This document shows positions 8,754 to 17,998 of a DNA stretch of 64,000 nucleotides, piece by piece. Made by a program: the position numbers and the translations under genes. The DNA lies in contig JAHHHI010000092.1 of NCBI GenBank assembly GCA_019359435.1, forward strand, positions 1 to 64,000, read 5' to 3'. Below the pieces are notes generated by a model. It was not told the origin of the DNA and did not search any database. It saw only the letters and a list, made by a program, of their open reading frames with translations. Every line of letters starts with the position of its first letter. Within the stretch, counting starts at the first letter, position 1. This DNA comes from Kaiparowitsia implicata GSE-PSE-MK54-09C. GTDB lineage: Bacteria > Cyanobacteriota > Cyanobacteriia > Elainellales > Elainellaceae.

Positions 8754-8828
8754 TGGAGCGCTGACCCAGCAACGCTCCATACTTCAAAACAAACCGGAGA
8801 GGGCTGTACTTTCGATAGTGCAGCCCTC
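8753..8828. terminator. Two hairpins between convergent ribE and M23 peptidase genes
   Basis: The first hairpin is ATGGAGCG / CGCTCCAT (8753-8780). The second is AGGGCTGTAC / GTGCAGCCCT (8800-8828). No strong T run follows either, but the position between two converging stops fits a bidirectional terminator. Confidence 0.5.
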
Positions 8829-8860
8829 CTCTCCTTCGTAAGGTTCAACTCAAACCCACA

Positions 8861-10390
8861 CTATTCCACAGTGGCTTTGATGCGCACTTCTGGGAGGTCG
8901 TCCTCTATCTCGGCAGCTTCGACAACCTTGTCTCCTTGTGGTTGCAGCGCTGAAGTCGAATCAGATACCGTCTCTTCGCTTGCTTTAATTGCGGCGATCG
9001 CCCTTACGGGGGTGCTTCCTGGCGGGGCAATGCTCACCTCAGGCAGCACATCACTTGCAAGCTTGCCAAAATCCTGCAGACCAGTCACCGCAAACGAAAA
9101 CGGCATTTTGTCATTTAGCTCAAATTCGGGTAAGGGCAATTGAGCCAATCGGAAGCCATTGACCATTTGGGCTAGGGCTGCCTGCAAAGCTAGCCCAGGA
9201 TCTAACGCGACCCAGCCATCGGTCGTGCGCTCTCGGAACTCAAAGTGCAAGTGAGGGCCCGTGGAATTTCCGGTGCTGCCCACTCGACCAATCACCTCGC
9301 CTTGGTTAACTTGTTCGCCAGGGCGAACAAAGATTTCGGATAGGTGAGCATAAAGACTTTGCTCGCGCCCATCTTCGTGATGCACCACAACCGTGAGCCC
9401 ATAACCACCCAAGAAGCTAGCGATATCAACGCGTCCAGATTTTGCGGCTACTACTGGCGTACCGGTCGGTGCCGCTAGGTCAGTCCCGTAGTGAAAGCGG
9501 CGATCGCCCGAAATGGGATGAATGCGCCAGCCAAAAACCGACGAAATAGCAGCCGGAATAGACAACGGATACATGATATTGGCGTTGCCATTCCCTGCAA
9601 CGGCTAAGGGCCGTACAGTCCGGTTATAGAACGACTGAATTGAGAGGGGATTGGCGGCAGACCTGCTTTGTCCGTTGGCCGCTGTTGAGCTCGCTGCTGT
9701 AGACGCTGGAGCACCCGCAGCACCGCCCGTCGCTCCGGCCTGCTGCTGTTCGTTAGCAACCCGGGCTTGAATGGCACGGCAAATGCTGTCTGGCACAGCT
9801 TGCCCCGACTGCACTGACTGTTCACAACCCGTAGAACGCTCAGAGAATACGACAGTAGGCTGATCGCTACGCGTCGCACCTACGTCATATTGGGTGGGGT
9901 CAATATAATTTTCGCTAAAGTCCGTTAGAGCCCGCTGGCCGGGGTCTTCTGTAGAAGCCGGGGTTTCTGCTGTCTCCGCCGGAGCCACCGGAGCCTGATT
10001 TGGAACCACAACTGGTGACGGCGAAGAATTGGGCTGGGCGATCGCCGGAGCGGTTGTCTCAGCCTGGGTTGAGACTGGCGCAGGCGACGGTGCAGCCGAC
10101 TCAGCCACAGGGCTAGGCGCAGGCTCTTGGGGTGGACTCACCTCAGCGCTGGGGCGATTAAAGCGAGGGACTTCAGCTCGGGCAGGAGTAGAGGTTACTG
10201 GCGCCAACAAATCTTCAGCACTCGGAATAGCACCGACATCAGCTTCAGAAGCACGTGCGATAGTCAGTCCGCTCGCCAAAATGCCAGTGCTACCCATTAG
10301 GCTGAGCATCAGCAATGCAGTGAACCGACTGAATGCACTCTGACTGAATGCACCATGAGAATTATGAGCCTTGCTGCGTTTTTGCATCAT
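8861..10390 (-). CDS. M23-family murein endopeptidase (LytM domain), exported
   Basis: Probable secreted peptidoglycan hydrolase or EnvC/NlpD-like cell-wall protein. An N-terminal hydrophobic segment FTALLMLSLMGSTGILASG acts as signal or anchor. A long Ala/Pro/Ser/Thr/Glu-rich linker (about 60-250) follows, then the peptidase domain with FHYGTDLAAPTGTPVVA (zinc His and Asp) and GPHLHFEFRE (HxH), all key residues present. The C-terminal 120 residues are acidic and not recognised. The longest frame begins at GTG 10408; I chose the ATG at 10390, with another ATG immediately after. The domain architecture matches other cyanobacterial M23 proteins. It is a single gene. Confidence 0.9.
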   Translation of the reverse strand: MMQKRSKAHNSHGAFSQSAFSRFTALLMLSLMGSTGILASGLTIARASEADVGAIPSAEDLLAPVTSTPARAEVPRFNRPSAEVSPPQEPAPSPVAESAAPSPAPVSTQAETTAPAIAQPNSSPSPVVVPNQAPVAPAETAETPASTEDPGQRALTDFSENYIDPTQYDVGATRSDQPTVVFSERSTGCEQSVQSGQAVPDSICRAIQARVANEQQQAGATGGAAGAPASTAASSTAANGQSRSAANPLSIQSFYNRTVRPLAVAGNGNANIMYPLSIPAAISSVFGWRIHPISGDRRFHYGTDLAAPTGTPVVAAKSGRVDIASFLGGYGLTVVVHHEDGREQSLYAHLSEIFVRPGEQVNQGEVIGRVGSTGNSTGPHLHFEFRERTTDGWVALDPGLALQAALAQMVNGFRLAQLPLPEFELNDKMPFSFAVTGLQDFGKLASDVLPEVSIAPPGSTPVRAIAAIKASEETVSDSTSALQPQGDKVVEAAEIEDDLPEVRIKATVE

Positions 10391-11373
10391 CACCACTTGC
10401 TCGAGCACCTAACTGCATTAATTTATCTGGGCCACGATCTCAACCTAATTTGGCATATAGGATTGGTTTAGCCCTTTCTTCTATGACAAGACCCATTTGA
10501 GAGACGACCACTTCATTCATATGAGGGAGACAGTTCTACACAAAAAAGAATCCCTCACACCCTCTATCTAACGTTGGCTAGGACGCTGTTTTGGAAAAAC
10601 AACTCTGGCGATCGCTCATCGCATCTCCAAGCCAATTCAAGCGATGTAGCTCCCTTTCATTAGGGAATTTCATGAGCTATTTTGAGCTGTATTCCTCAGG
10701 CATTGTACTGGATTCTACAGAAAGTCGGAGGACATTTACGCTGGCTTTACTCCGATTTCACCCAGGTGGGGGATAACTTTGTAAAGCATATACAAACCGC
10801 CAGAAAATACTGAATATACCGAGATTTAGCTGATATCTAGGATAAGCCTAGGCTAGAGACGCTGCATAACCGCTCTCTCTGTTCCGTACGCCATCTCAGT
10901 ATTCCACGGCCATTGCCTAAGATTAGGAGTGAGGCCTAGAAATATAGAAGAAACAGTCGCAGCTCAAGAAATGAGTGCGGTTGCGTTCAACCACTTCGAT
11001 GCTCCGTCGTGTTTTACATTCTGTTTGTTCCCTAATCCGGGTAAATCGTCTTATCCACCCATCGCTAGCCTAATGCCCATCGATTTCGAGCAGCCGCACC
11101 TGTGGCATCGCTTGTCAAATATGGCTAGACCCCTGACCCGCATAAACACCACACAATCAACATGAGATTGAAAGATCACCCACAATCTCGGGGCCTCCCT
11201 TCCTTTCCAATTTCTCATCTTGCAGTTTGCCTCTTGTAACGTGTAAGTAGGCTGCACATGGCACCTCAAGTTAGTGGCAACTGATTAGCATGGCTTGGCA
11301 CATTAGGGTGGCGTCATGCTCGCCTGACAGAATTCAGATCTCAGGGTTCAAATCATAGGATTCAGATCGATTG
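10391..11373. other. Spacer of about 980 bp, nothing recognised
   Basis: Two short plus-strand frames (10591-10776 and 10929-11165) show no motif, ribosome site or biased composition and are judged spurious. I see no repeat element or clear terminator here. The promoters of the divergent M23 and PgeF genes must lie in it. Confidence 0.5.
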
Positions 11374-12279
11374 ATGAACACATCACCCTCAACTGCAATG
11401 CACACATGGCAATGGCAATCGTGGAATGGCGTGCCCTACCTCACCTGCCAGTTGCTGGCAGACTTTTCTCATGGTTTTTTTACGCAGCAGGCAGTGCTGC
11501 ACCCGCCTGAGGCTCTGACCGCAGCACTGTCGGCCCAGGCCACGCCCTATCGGGTAAAGCAGGTTCATGGCAATCGGGTACTCAGTTCGTCAGAAATTGC
11601 AGCGACGATAGCCGCAGCCCCGACTAATGCAGCAGTCTCGCAGGCTGGGCTGCTACCCGAAGCAGATGGGGTGGTGACCGATGGAGCGAACCACGCGGCG
11701 TGGGTCTGCACAGCCGACTGTGTGCCTGTGCTCATTGCGGATGGTCGCACAGGCCGGGTGGCGTCAGCCCATGCGGGGTGGCGCGGCACGGCTGCTGCCA
11801 TTGTGCCCAGGGCGATCGCCCGACTGCAGGCGCAGGGGAGTGCTCTGAGGGATCTGCGTGTGGTGCTGGGGCCAGCGATCGCCGGAGAAGTCTACCAAGT
11901 CTCTACCGCCGTTGCCGCTACCGTCGGCGCATCCATTGTGCCAGAGGCGGCACCCCAGGCTGCCCTTGTTCAAGCTGAGGCGAGTGCTGGAACGACACCG
12001 CTAGAACCGGTTAGTGTAGAGCGCTCAGGCAAAGTCATAGAGCTAATTCTAAACACGCTGCGGCACTTGCCCAACTCGCCGCTGCTCCCCGACCCACAAT
12101 TTCAGCGGGTGCGTCTGGATGTGCGCCGTGTCATTGCCCTACAGCTAGACCAGGTAGGGCTTGGAACTGAACAGGTGGCGATCGCCCCCTTTTGCACCTA
12201 TCAGATGCCGGAATATTTTTACTCCTATCGCCGTAACCCGCAGAAAAAAGTGCAGTGGTCGGGCATTGTTAGCCGTTGA
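11374..12279 (+). CDS. pgeF: Laccase-domain protein, PgeF/YfiH family
   Basis: Member of the YfiH/PgeF family, described variously as peptidoglycan editing factor, purine nucleoside-processing enzyme and polyphenol oxidase. Conserved motifs are HGFFTQQ (about 31-37), VKQVHGNRV, DGVVTD, CTADCVPVLIAD and SAHAGWRGTAAAIV, carrying the His/Cys zinc ligands, and the late APFCTY. Length about 301 is slightly above the usual 240-260 because of an insert of about 35 residues after VGASIVPEAAP. I use the ATG at 11374; a TTG sits just before it and another ATG is at 11398. A plausible role is editing cell-wall precursors; there is no operon partner. Confidence 0.9.
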   Translation: MNTSPSTAMHTWQWQSWNGVPYLTCQLLADFSHGFFTQQAVLHPPEALTAALSAQATPYRVKQVHGNRVLSSSEIAATIAAAPTNAAVSQAGLLPEADGVVTDGANHAAWVCTADCVPVLIADGRTGRVASAHAGWRGTAAAIVPRAIARLQAQGSALRDLRVVLGPAIAGEVYQVSTAVAATVGASIVPEAAPQAALVQAEASAGTTPLEPVSVERSGKVIELILNTLRHLPNSPLLPDPQFQRVRLDVRRVIALQLDQVGLGTEQVAIAPFCTYQMPEYFYSYRRNPQKKVQWSGIVSR

Positions 12280-12493
12280 GTTGGCCACTAACTCGGGCAA
12301 AGCAACAGGCTCTATCCGCTTGCTGCGATAGAACCAGACGGGTGTGATAGCTTTCTTCGCATTAGGCCGGTTGAATCTTTGTTTAAGCCCACAGGTCGGC
12401 TTCGAAGCTTTCATAGGAAAATAGTAGGTAGCCTGTAGCTATGCCGACGAGGCATTATTCCTGAGTTCCGTCCCTGTGTGGTTGCGATATGTC

Positions 12494-15400
12494 ATGCCCT
12501 CACCCACCCTGCTGACCCCTCAACATGTTCTGCGCTGGAGCGCAACCCTGCGGCAGCTCGGCGCTGAGGCGGTGTCTGCCGCAGCGGTGGTGGCAGCGGC
12601 AGCGCAGACGCTAGCGACCGCGCTGAATGACACTTCCCCTTTAAACAACGATGCCTTACTTGGCGATAAGTGCCGGTGTTGTGCAGCGCAGGGCCTGCTC
12701 TTGCCTGCATCAGACCCCACTACGGCCAACGCCGAGCCCTTAGAAATAAGCGTCACACCCGTGGGCGGCATCGGCGATCCGGCGCTCCTCCTTAGCCAAG
12801 TGATGCCGTTGCACCAGGTTCCAGCGTTGGTGCATGCGGCAATAGCATGGCTGGTGCTCGCCCTCGCATCATCCACGGAGAATACTGCGCAGCATGAGCG
12901 GCGAGTTGTGGCGTTGTGCTGCAGGCCAGACTTGGGCGCAACCCAGCTTTGGGGCATTCGCACAGCCTTGCCAGACGGCGGGTGGGGGCTGGTGCTGCTG
13001 TGGATGCAGGTGCCGCCTCAACCCAGGCTAGAGCAGTTGTTGCTGCCCCTGAGCCTGAGTTTAGAGATGGCGATCGCCCGCACTGCGTCCCACACCCACG
13101 CTCCAAACGCCCCGTTAGTCTTTCCAAATACAGCCCCAAACGGCGACCTACAGACAGCATTGCTCAACGCCTATGAAACCTTGGGCTCAATAGAGGGGGT
13201 ACAAGACCAGCCACCTGAACCTCGAGATCACCATCCGTCTAGCTGGTCGGCGGCAGCGACCGCGACCGCCGCAGGTGATTCCATCTTTGAAGCTATTTTC
13301 GATCAGGCTGCCGTGGGGATTATGCAATCCGACCTCAGCGGCTGCTACCTTCGAGTCAATCCCGCCTTTGCCAATATGGTGGGCTACTCCTATGCTGAAT
13401 TGCTGCACATGCGCTATCAGGACTTGACCTATCCTGACGACATGATTACGGATGTGAGCCTGAATCAGACCCTGCTAAACGGGCATCGCCATAGTCAGTT
13501 TTCAGAAAAGCGCTATGTCTGCAAAGATGGCAGCCTGATTTGGGCGAGCTTGTGCTTAACCCTAATCTGCGACGAAGAGGGCAACCCCCACTCCTATGCG
13601 GGGATCATTCAAAACATTCACGAACGCAAGCTGGCGCAGCAGCTTGTGCAAGACAATGAAGCTCGCCTGCGGCTAATTATTCAACGCATGCCCATCTTGC
13701 TCAATGCAGCCGATGAGCAGGGCAATCTTGTAGCCTGGAACGCGGAATGTGAACGGGTGACTGGCTATAGCGCCGATGAAATCATCCTCAATCCCCACGC
13801 GTGGGAGTTGCTATATCCCAATGCGGAATACCGGGCGCAGCAGCTAAACGAGATGGAAGAGCGGGGCCACAATTATCAAGATTGGGAGTGGGATCTTACC
13901 TGCAAAGACGGCAGCATGCGCACCATTGCCTGGTCGAACGTGAGCACTCATTCCCCTATCCCCAACTGGCAGGTATGGGGCGTTGGCGTTGACGTGACTG
14001 AGCGCAACCGCACGATGCAGCAATTGCAGCAGCTCGCACAGCAGCAGCGGGCGATCGCCCAGTTGGGTCAGCAAGCTCTAGCAGGTACAGAGCCTGTATC
14101 ACTGATGCAAGCAGCCGTAGCGTTGGTATCAGAGGCACTCAACGTCGAACATTGCAAAGCTTTTGAGCTAATGCCGGATGGCACCACGCTACTGCTGCGC
14201 GCCGTCACCGGATGGGATCACGCCTTGATCGACCACTTCACCCTGTCGGTGGATACAACGTCTTTTCCTGGCTATACCCTGACTCACTACCTGCGCCAGA
14301 CCGAGGCCGTTGCAGTGGAGGAGGGCGATCGCCCCGGTGCCCTCCCGATTTCGACCTTCCCCGGTAGCGTTGTCATGCACTACAGCCCTCAACACGATGG
14401 CACTGGGCTACACCCCTCGCTATTTCAATCCCCTCAGATCCGCAGCGGCATCAGCATTCCAATCGTTCATGCATCTACCGACGCCACTGCGCCACCAGTT
14501 GGCGTGATCACCGCTTGCACAATTCAGCCGCGTTCATTTACCCCAGAGGATGGGTTTTTCTTGCAGGCGATCGCCCGCATCTTATCAGACGCCGTTCAGC
14601 GCCACCGCGCCGAGGCAGGCTTGCGCCACCAGGCCGAAGTTCTACAGACTATCGTGGATCACATTCCGGTGATGCTGGTGTTTCAGTCAGCCAGTGGGCA
14701 AGTCGAGTTGGTGAACCCAGCCATGGAGCGCACCCTGGGATGGCAAAAAGAAGATTTTGAGCACGAGCCTGTTATAGAAAAATGCTATCCCAATCCTGCA
14801 GACTGCGAACGGGCCCAACACCACATCCTCAACGGCAATGGAACCTGGGAAGATTTTGAAGTTCGCACCCGAGATGGACGGCTGCTCAGCACAACCTGGG
14901 CCAATATTCGGCTAGACGATGGCCGCATATTAGGGATTGGACAAGATATCACCGAGCGCAAGCGAATTGAGCAAGAGATTCGCCATCTCAACGCAGACCT
15001 AGAGCGTCAAGTGGCAGAACGCACCGAAGAACTGCGCGCTATTTTTAATACTCTGCCCGACTACATTTTTGTGATTGACCGGGCCGACATGCGCATTCGC
15101 ATCTGCAATGCCCCCATGGCAAATGCATCAGGATTTGGCGATCGCCACCAACTCGAAGGCAAACCCGTGGTTGAGTGCTTTCCGCCTGAACAGGCTGCCT
15201 ACTTTATGGCCCAAAACCATCAGGTGTTTGAATCGGGGGAGACCCTGCGAACTCAAGAAACCCTAGATCTCCCCATTGGCACGCTGCACCTTGACACCTT
15301 CAAAATTCCGGTGAAGCGCCCCAACGGCGAGGTGTATGGATTAGTGGGGTCTTCTCGCGATATTACAGAGCTGGTGCAAGCCCGTCAGGCGTTGGCAGAA

Positions 15401-16120
15401 CGAACCCGCCAACTTGAGGCCATTAATCAAGAGCTAGAGTCGTTTTCCTACTCGGTGTCTCATGATCTGCGAGCGCCATTGCGACATATTAGCGGCTTTG
15501 TAGCAGCGCTAGGGCAGCAGCTCACTGGCACCGATGCCGCCACCAACCCCAAGGTGCTGCACTATCTATCCGTAATTCAGCACAGTAGCCAAAAGATGGG
15601 AAAGCTGATCGATGGGTTGCTAACGCTGTCGCGGTTAGGACGGCGGCAGATGCAGATGCAGCCAGTACCGCTGCGACCGTTGGTAGAACGGGCGATCGCC
15701 ATCACCTTACCAGCCTCGTCCACCCCTACCGCCACACCCCAGATTTCTGTAGGCGAATTGCCCACGATTCTAGGCGACGAAAACCTGCTGCAACAGGTCT
15801 TTTCTAACCTATTAGACAATGCGTTTAAATTTAGCCAAGGCGCTAACCCACCTCGGATCGACGTAGGCACCCGGCCCGATGGCACCCTCTTTGTCCGGGA
15901 TAACGGGCTAGGATTTGAGATGAAGTATGTGGATGTGATGTTTGGCGCATTTCAACGGCTACATTCTCAACCTGAGCTAGACGGTCACGGCATTGGGCTA
16001 GCCATTGTGCAGCGAATTGTTCACCGACATGGCGGTGAGATCTGGGCTGAAAGCACGCCAGGGCAAGGCGCTTGCTTTTACCTCACGTTTCCGTCAGCGG
16101 CAGCCAAGCCAGACAGTTAA
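12494..16120 (+). CDS. Multi-PAS/GAF hybrid-free sensor histidine kinase
   Basis: Large soluble-looking sensor kinase of about 1,210 residues. Order, in rough residues: an unrecognised Ala-rich N-terminal region (1-250), PAS-PAC (about 265-385), PAS-PAC (about 390-510), GAF (about 530-700), PAS-PAC (about 710-830), a coiled coil ending in VAERTEELRAIF, PAS (about 845-970), HisKA with YSVSHDLRAPLRHISGF (His near 990), and HATPase with DNAFKFS (N box), DNGLGF (G1) and GHGIGLAIVQRIV (G2). There are no transmembrane segments and no receiver domain. The HisKA sequence is of the type seen in phytochrome-like kinases, but I see no phytochrome chromophore-binding motif in the GAF. A GTG at 12476 is an alternative start; neither has a clear ribosome site. 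No response regulator gene is adjacent. Confidence 0.93.
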   Translation: MPSPTLLTPQHVLRWSATLRQLGAEAVSAAAVVAAAAQTLATALNDTSPLNNDALLGDKCRCCAAQGLLLPASDPTTANAEPLEISVTPVGGIGDPALLLSQVMPLHQVPALVHAAIAWLVLALASSTENTAQHERRVVALCCRPDLGATQLWGIRTALPDGGWGLVLLWMQVPPQPRLEQLLLPLSLSLEMAIARTASHTHAPNAPLVFPNTAPNGDLQTALLNAYETLGSIEGVQDQPPEPRDHHPSSWSAAATATAAGDSIFEAIFDQAAVGIMQSDLSGCYLRVNPAFANMVGYSYAELLHMRYQDLTYPDDMITDVSLNQTLLNGHRHSQFSEKRYVCKDGSLIWASLCLTLICDEEGNPHSYAGIIQNIHERKLAQQLVQDNEARLRLIIQRMPILLNAADEQGNLVAWNAECERVTGYSADEIILNPHAWELLYPNAEYRAQQLNEMEERGHNYQDWEWDLTCKDGSMRTIAWSNVSTHSPIPNWQVWGVGVDVTERNRTMQQLQQLAQQQRAIAQLGQQALAGTEPVSLMQAAVALVSEALNVEHCKAFELMPDGTTLLLRAVTGWDHALIDHFTLSVDTTSFPGYTLTHYLRQTEAVAVEEGDRPGALPISTFPGSVVMHYSPQHDGTGLHPSLFQSPQIRSGISIPIVHASTDATAPPVGVITACTIQPRSFTPEDGFFLQAIARILSDAVQRHRAEAGLRHQAEVLQTIVDHIPVMLVFQSASGQVELVNPAMERTLGWQKEDFEHEPVIEKCYPNPADCERAQHHILNGNGTWEDFEVRTRDGRLLSTTWANIRLDDGRILGIGQDITERKRIEQEIRHLNADLERQVAERTEELRAIFNTLPDYIFVIDRADMRIRICNAPMANASGFGDRHQLEGKPVVECFPPEQAAYFMAQNHQVFESGETLRTQETLDLPIGTLHLDTFKIPVKRPNGEVYGLVGSSRDITELVQARQALAERTRQLEAINQELESFSYSVSHDLRAPLRHISGFVAALGQQLTGTDAATNPKVLHYLSVIQHSSQKMGKLIDGLLTLSRLGRRQMQMQPVPLRPLVERAIAITLPASSTPTATPQISVGELPTILGDENLLQQVFSNLLDNAFKFSQGANPPRIDVGTRPDGTLFVRDNGLGFEMKYVDVMFGAFQRLHSQPELDGHGIGLAIVQRIVHRHGGEIWAESTPGQGACFYLTFPSAAAKPDS

Positions 16121-16503
16121 TCTAATATCAACTCTCTAAATCAGAACGACGGATTGTTTGAGGAGGGGGTGGGGAACTGCGTTCCCCACAAGGGGGCTTT
16201 GCCCCCTTGCCCCCCATTTGCAGCCCAAATTTTCGGAACTGATATAACTGAACCCGCTGAGCAACAGGTAAACAGCATGGTTTTAGGCATTTGCCGACCT
16301 AACGTTGTGCCAGATTTCCACAGGAAGATACATCTCTCCAACAGCCAAAACTCTCTCAATACAAAGCAGCAGCCCAAAACGAGCTGCTGCAGGCATGAGG
16401 AGTGACTTCTTTAGATTAAGGCGATCGCCCTGCTAAACCGACAGGGTTTCGTTTTTTGATACGGCGATTCGATACGGCGATCGCAGAAGCCAATGGGAGT
16501 GAC
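16121..16503. repeat. Spacer with two adjacent GC-rich hairpins
   Basis: About 50 bases after the kinase stop are two back-to-back perfect hairpins: GTGGGGAAC / GTTCCCCAC (16169-16189, loop TGC) and AAGGGGGC / GCCCCCTT (16190-16208, loop TTT). They may end the kinase transcript, though no T run follows. The rest of the spacer shows nothing recognisable. Confidence 0.6.
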
Positions 16504-16611
16504 CTAGTCGCGGCTGGTGAAAAAAGTGGTGAACATCATTAAAAATCCACCAATGAAGATGGCGATCGCCAAACCGCCAATTACGGCATTCATCGGGTCG
16601 AGGGTTTCCAT
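16504..16611 (-). CDS. Small single-span membrane protein, 35 residues
   Basis: A 35-codon frame starts at an ATG preceded by GGAG at 8-bp spacing and overlaps the end of the upstream membrane-protein gene by 22 bases in another frame, an arrangement typical of translational coupling. The protein is METLDPMNAV, then a hydrophobic helix of about 22 residues with GG motifs, then a short FFTSRD tail. The size and layout resemble the single-helix subunits of photosynthetic and NDH complexes, but it does not match PsbI/J/K/L/M/T/X/Y/30, PetG/L/M/N or PsaI/J/M as I know them. Function unknown. Confidence 0.6.
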   Translation of the reverse strand: METLDPMNAVIGGLAIAIFIGGFLMMFTTFFTSRD

Positions 16612-17036
16612 AGGGAATGCTCCAGTCTGTGGGCAAGGGAGTGGGCGATCGCCCCAAACGGCTGACTAATACGCTGCAGCAAGGCGACAAGGCTAGATGG
16701 ATGAGCGATCGCCCAGCTATTTAAGCTTAAGCAAGTGAGCGCCAGCCCAGTCAGCACGAAGGTAGGCCCCGCCACAACGCCAATCATGAACCAAGTGGCA
16801 ACATGCCCCAGCATGACCAAGGCATAGAGGCCAGATACTCCCACCATCAGCCGAATCTGGGATGCCGAACGATGTAGCCCAACCCAAATCAGGGTTTGCA
16901 GCGTCGCCAGCAAATTAGCCGGAACCAGAAACGCGCAAATGCCAATGCAGTGAGCGCGAGAAAACTCGAATAGCGAAGCCGCGTTCACACCAGTAAAACT
17001 ATTGAAGAGATCGCCAGATAAATAAAGTAGAGTCAT
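16590..17036 (-). CDS. Conserved-looking four-helix membrane protein
   Basis: 148-residue protein with about four hydrophobic segments: around FLVPANLLATLQTLIWVGL, LMVGVSGLYALVMLGHVATW, MIGVVAGPTFVLTGLALTCL, and a weaker amphipathic stretch near the C-terminus. It begins MTLLYLSGDLFNSFTG and contains a His-rich spot (SRAHCIGICAF). I do not recognise the family. Its end overlaps the 35-residue small-protein gene, so the two are probably co-translated and might work together in a membrane complex. This pairing is inference. Confidence 0.7.
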   Translation of the reverse strand: MTLLYLSGDLFNSFTGVNAASLFEFSRAHCIGICAFLVPANLLATLQTLIWVGLHRSASQIRLMVGVSGLYALVMLGHVATWFMIGVVAGPTFVLTGLALTCLSLNSWAIAHPSSLVALLQRISQPFGAIAHSLAHRLEHSLWKPSTR

Positions 17037-17271
17037 CTTAAATCAACCAGAGTGCAGGTAGAAACCAGCAGGTTTGAAGCTGTTGATCGGGAAGTTCCAC
17101 GATTGGGGTTTTGGTCTCCAATCTACGGTTTTTGTAGAACTTAGGGGTAGGAACAGCGGCCTTGCTGGGGAGCTTGTTGTGGCGTATCAGGGCCTCTGCC
17201 CCATACCGCTCTCTCCCTCAGTCTAGCTTCGCTACCTATTCTGCCCCGACGTTGGCCTAAATTGAGCAGCC

Positions 17272-17589
17272 TTACGTTCCACTGTAATAGAAAGCAATTT
17301 CTTTCGGCTTTAACCCAGCGAAGCCTGCCGCAATCAGCTGTTGGTTCAGCTCATCTTGAGGGATATGCTTAGCCCCAATTCGAACAATGCGCGATCGCAT
17401 AGTATTGCTAACGCCGCTGCGCTGACGCCCCGCTTCCAATGCCATAACCTGCTGATAAAGCGTCAGCTTTTCAGACGGGATGGGGGTGCCGTCGAGGTCA
17501 AGCCCTTGGGCGATCGCCGTATCGACCTCATCTGCACCCTTCGCGACATCCATACCTGCCGCCGAGTTAGCCCCTGAATTTGTCACCAT
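17272..17589 (-). CDS. Cyanobacterial conserved hypothetical protein
   Basis: About 105-residue soluble protein. The ATG at 17589 follows GGGAG at 8-bp spacing and is preferred over a GTG at 17628. The N-terminal 35 residues are Ala/Gly/Asp-rich. The C-terminal part is ordered: LTLYQQVMALEAGRQRSGV, then MRSRIVRIGAKHIPQDELNQ and LKPKEIAFYYSGT. It reads like a protein conserved across cyanobacteria, but I do not know a function. It stands alone with spacers on both sides. Confidence 0.7.
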   Translation of the reverse strand: MVTNSGANSAAGMDVAKGADEVDTAIAQGLDLDGTPIPSEKLTLYQQVMALEAGRQRSGVSNTMRSRIVRIGAKHIPQDELNQQLIAAGFAGLKPKEIAFYYSGT

Positions 17590-17998
17590 TTTGCTACTCC
17601 CAATACTATGAGCGCCATTGTATAGCACCTGGGTATCGCAACCCTGGCAACCCTTAGCAAGGTTAAATACATTCCGGTTTTCTCTCCCATCTGACTTTGT
17701 GGCGGTGCTCAGCTCACTCTCTTATCGCTCTTTACTTGTTCCCGGATTTAAAGTGCCAAAACCTCGAGAGTGGGTTGGGCGCTGAGTACAACAATTAACG
17801 TATATGCGCGGGTTCATTTAGTTCTCTGCCCACAGTCAATGAAAAGCGTTATGTCAATTCTCTAAATGCCAGCTATACAAAGAGCATCCACAATTCCATT
17901 CCATTGGGTGAGCGATTGGATCCACTGAGAGGTTCTGGATCTGGTGTCTGAAAAGAATTTGAGTCCGAAATTATCTCAGAATTATCTCAGAGTCACGT
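17590..17998. other. Spacer of about 400 bp
   Basis: No gene, strong hairpin or known repeat was seen. It holds the promoter of the 17272-17589 gene and the downstream end of the glycosyltransferase operon. Confidence 0.4.

Noticed and set aside
12145-12414. 89-codon minus-strand frame overlapping the PgeF gene
   Set aside because: Mostly antisense to a well-supported gene and has no recognisable features.
16141-16210. Paired hairpins considered as another copy of the family A element
   Set aside because: Stem, loop and flanking sequences do not match and no terminal repeats or target duplication are visible.
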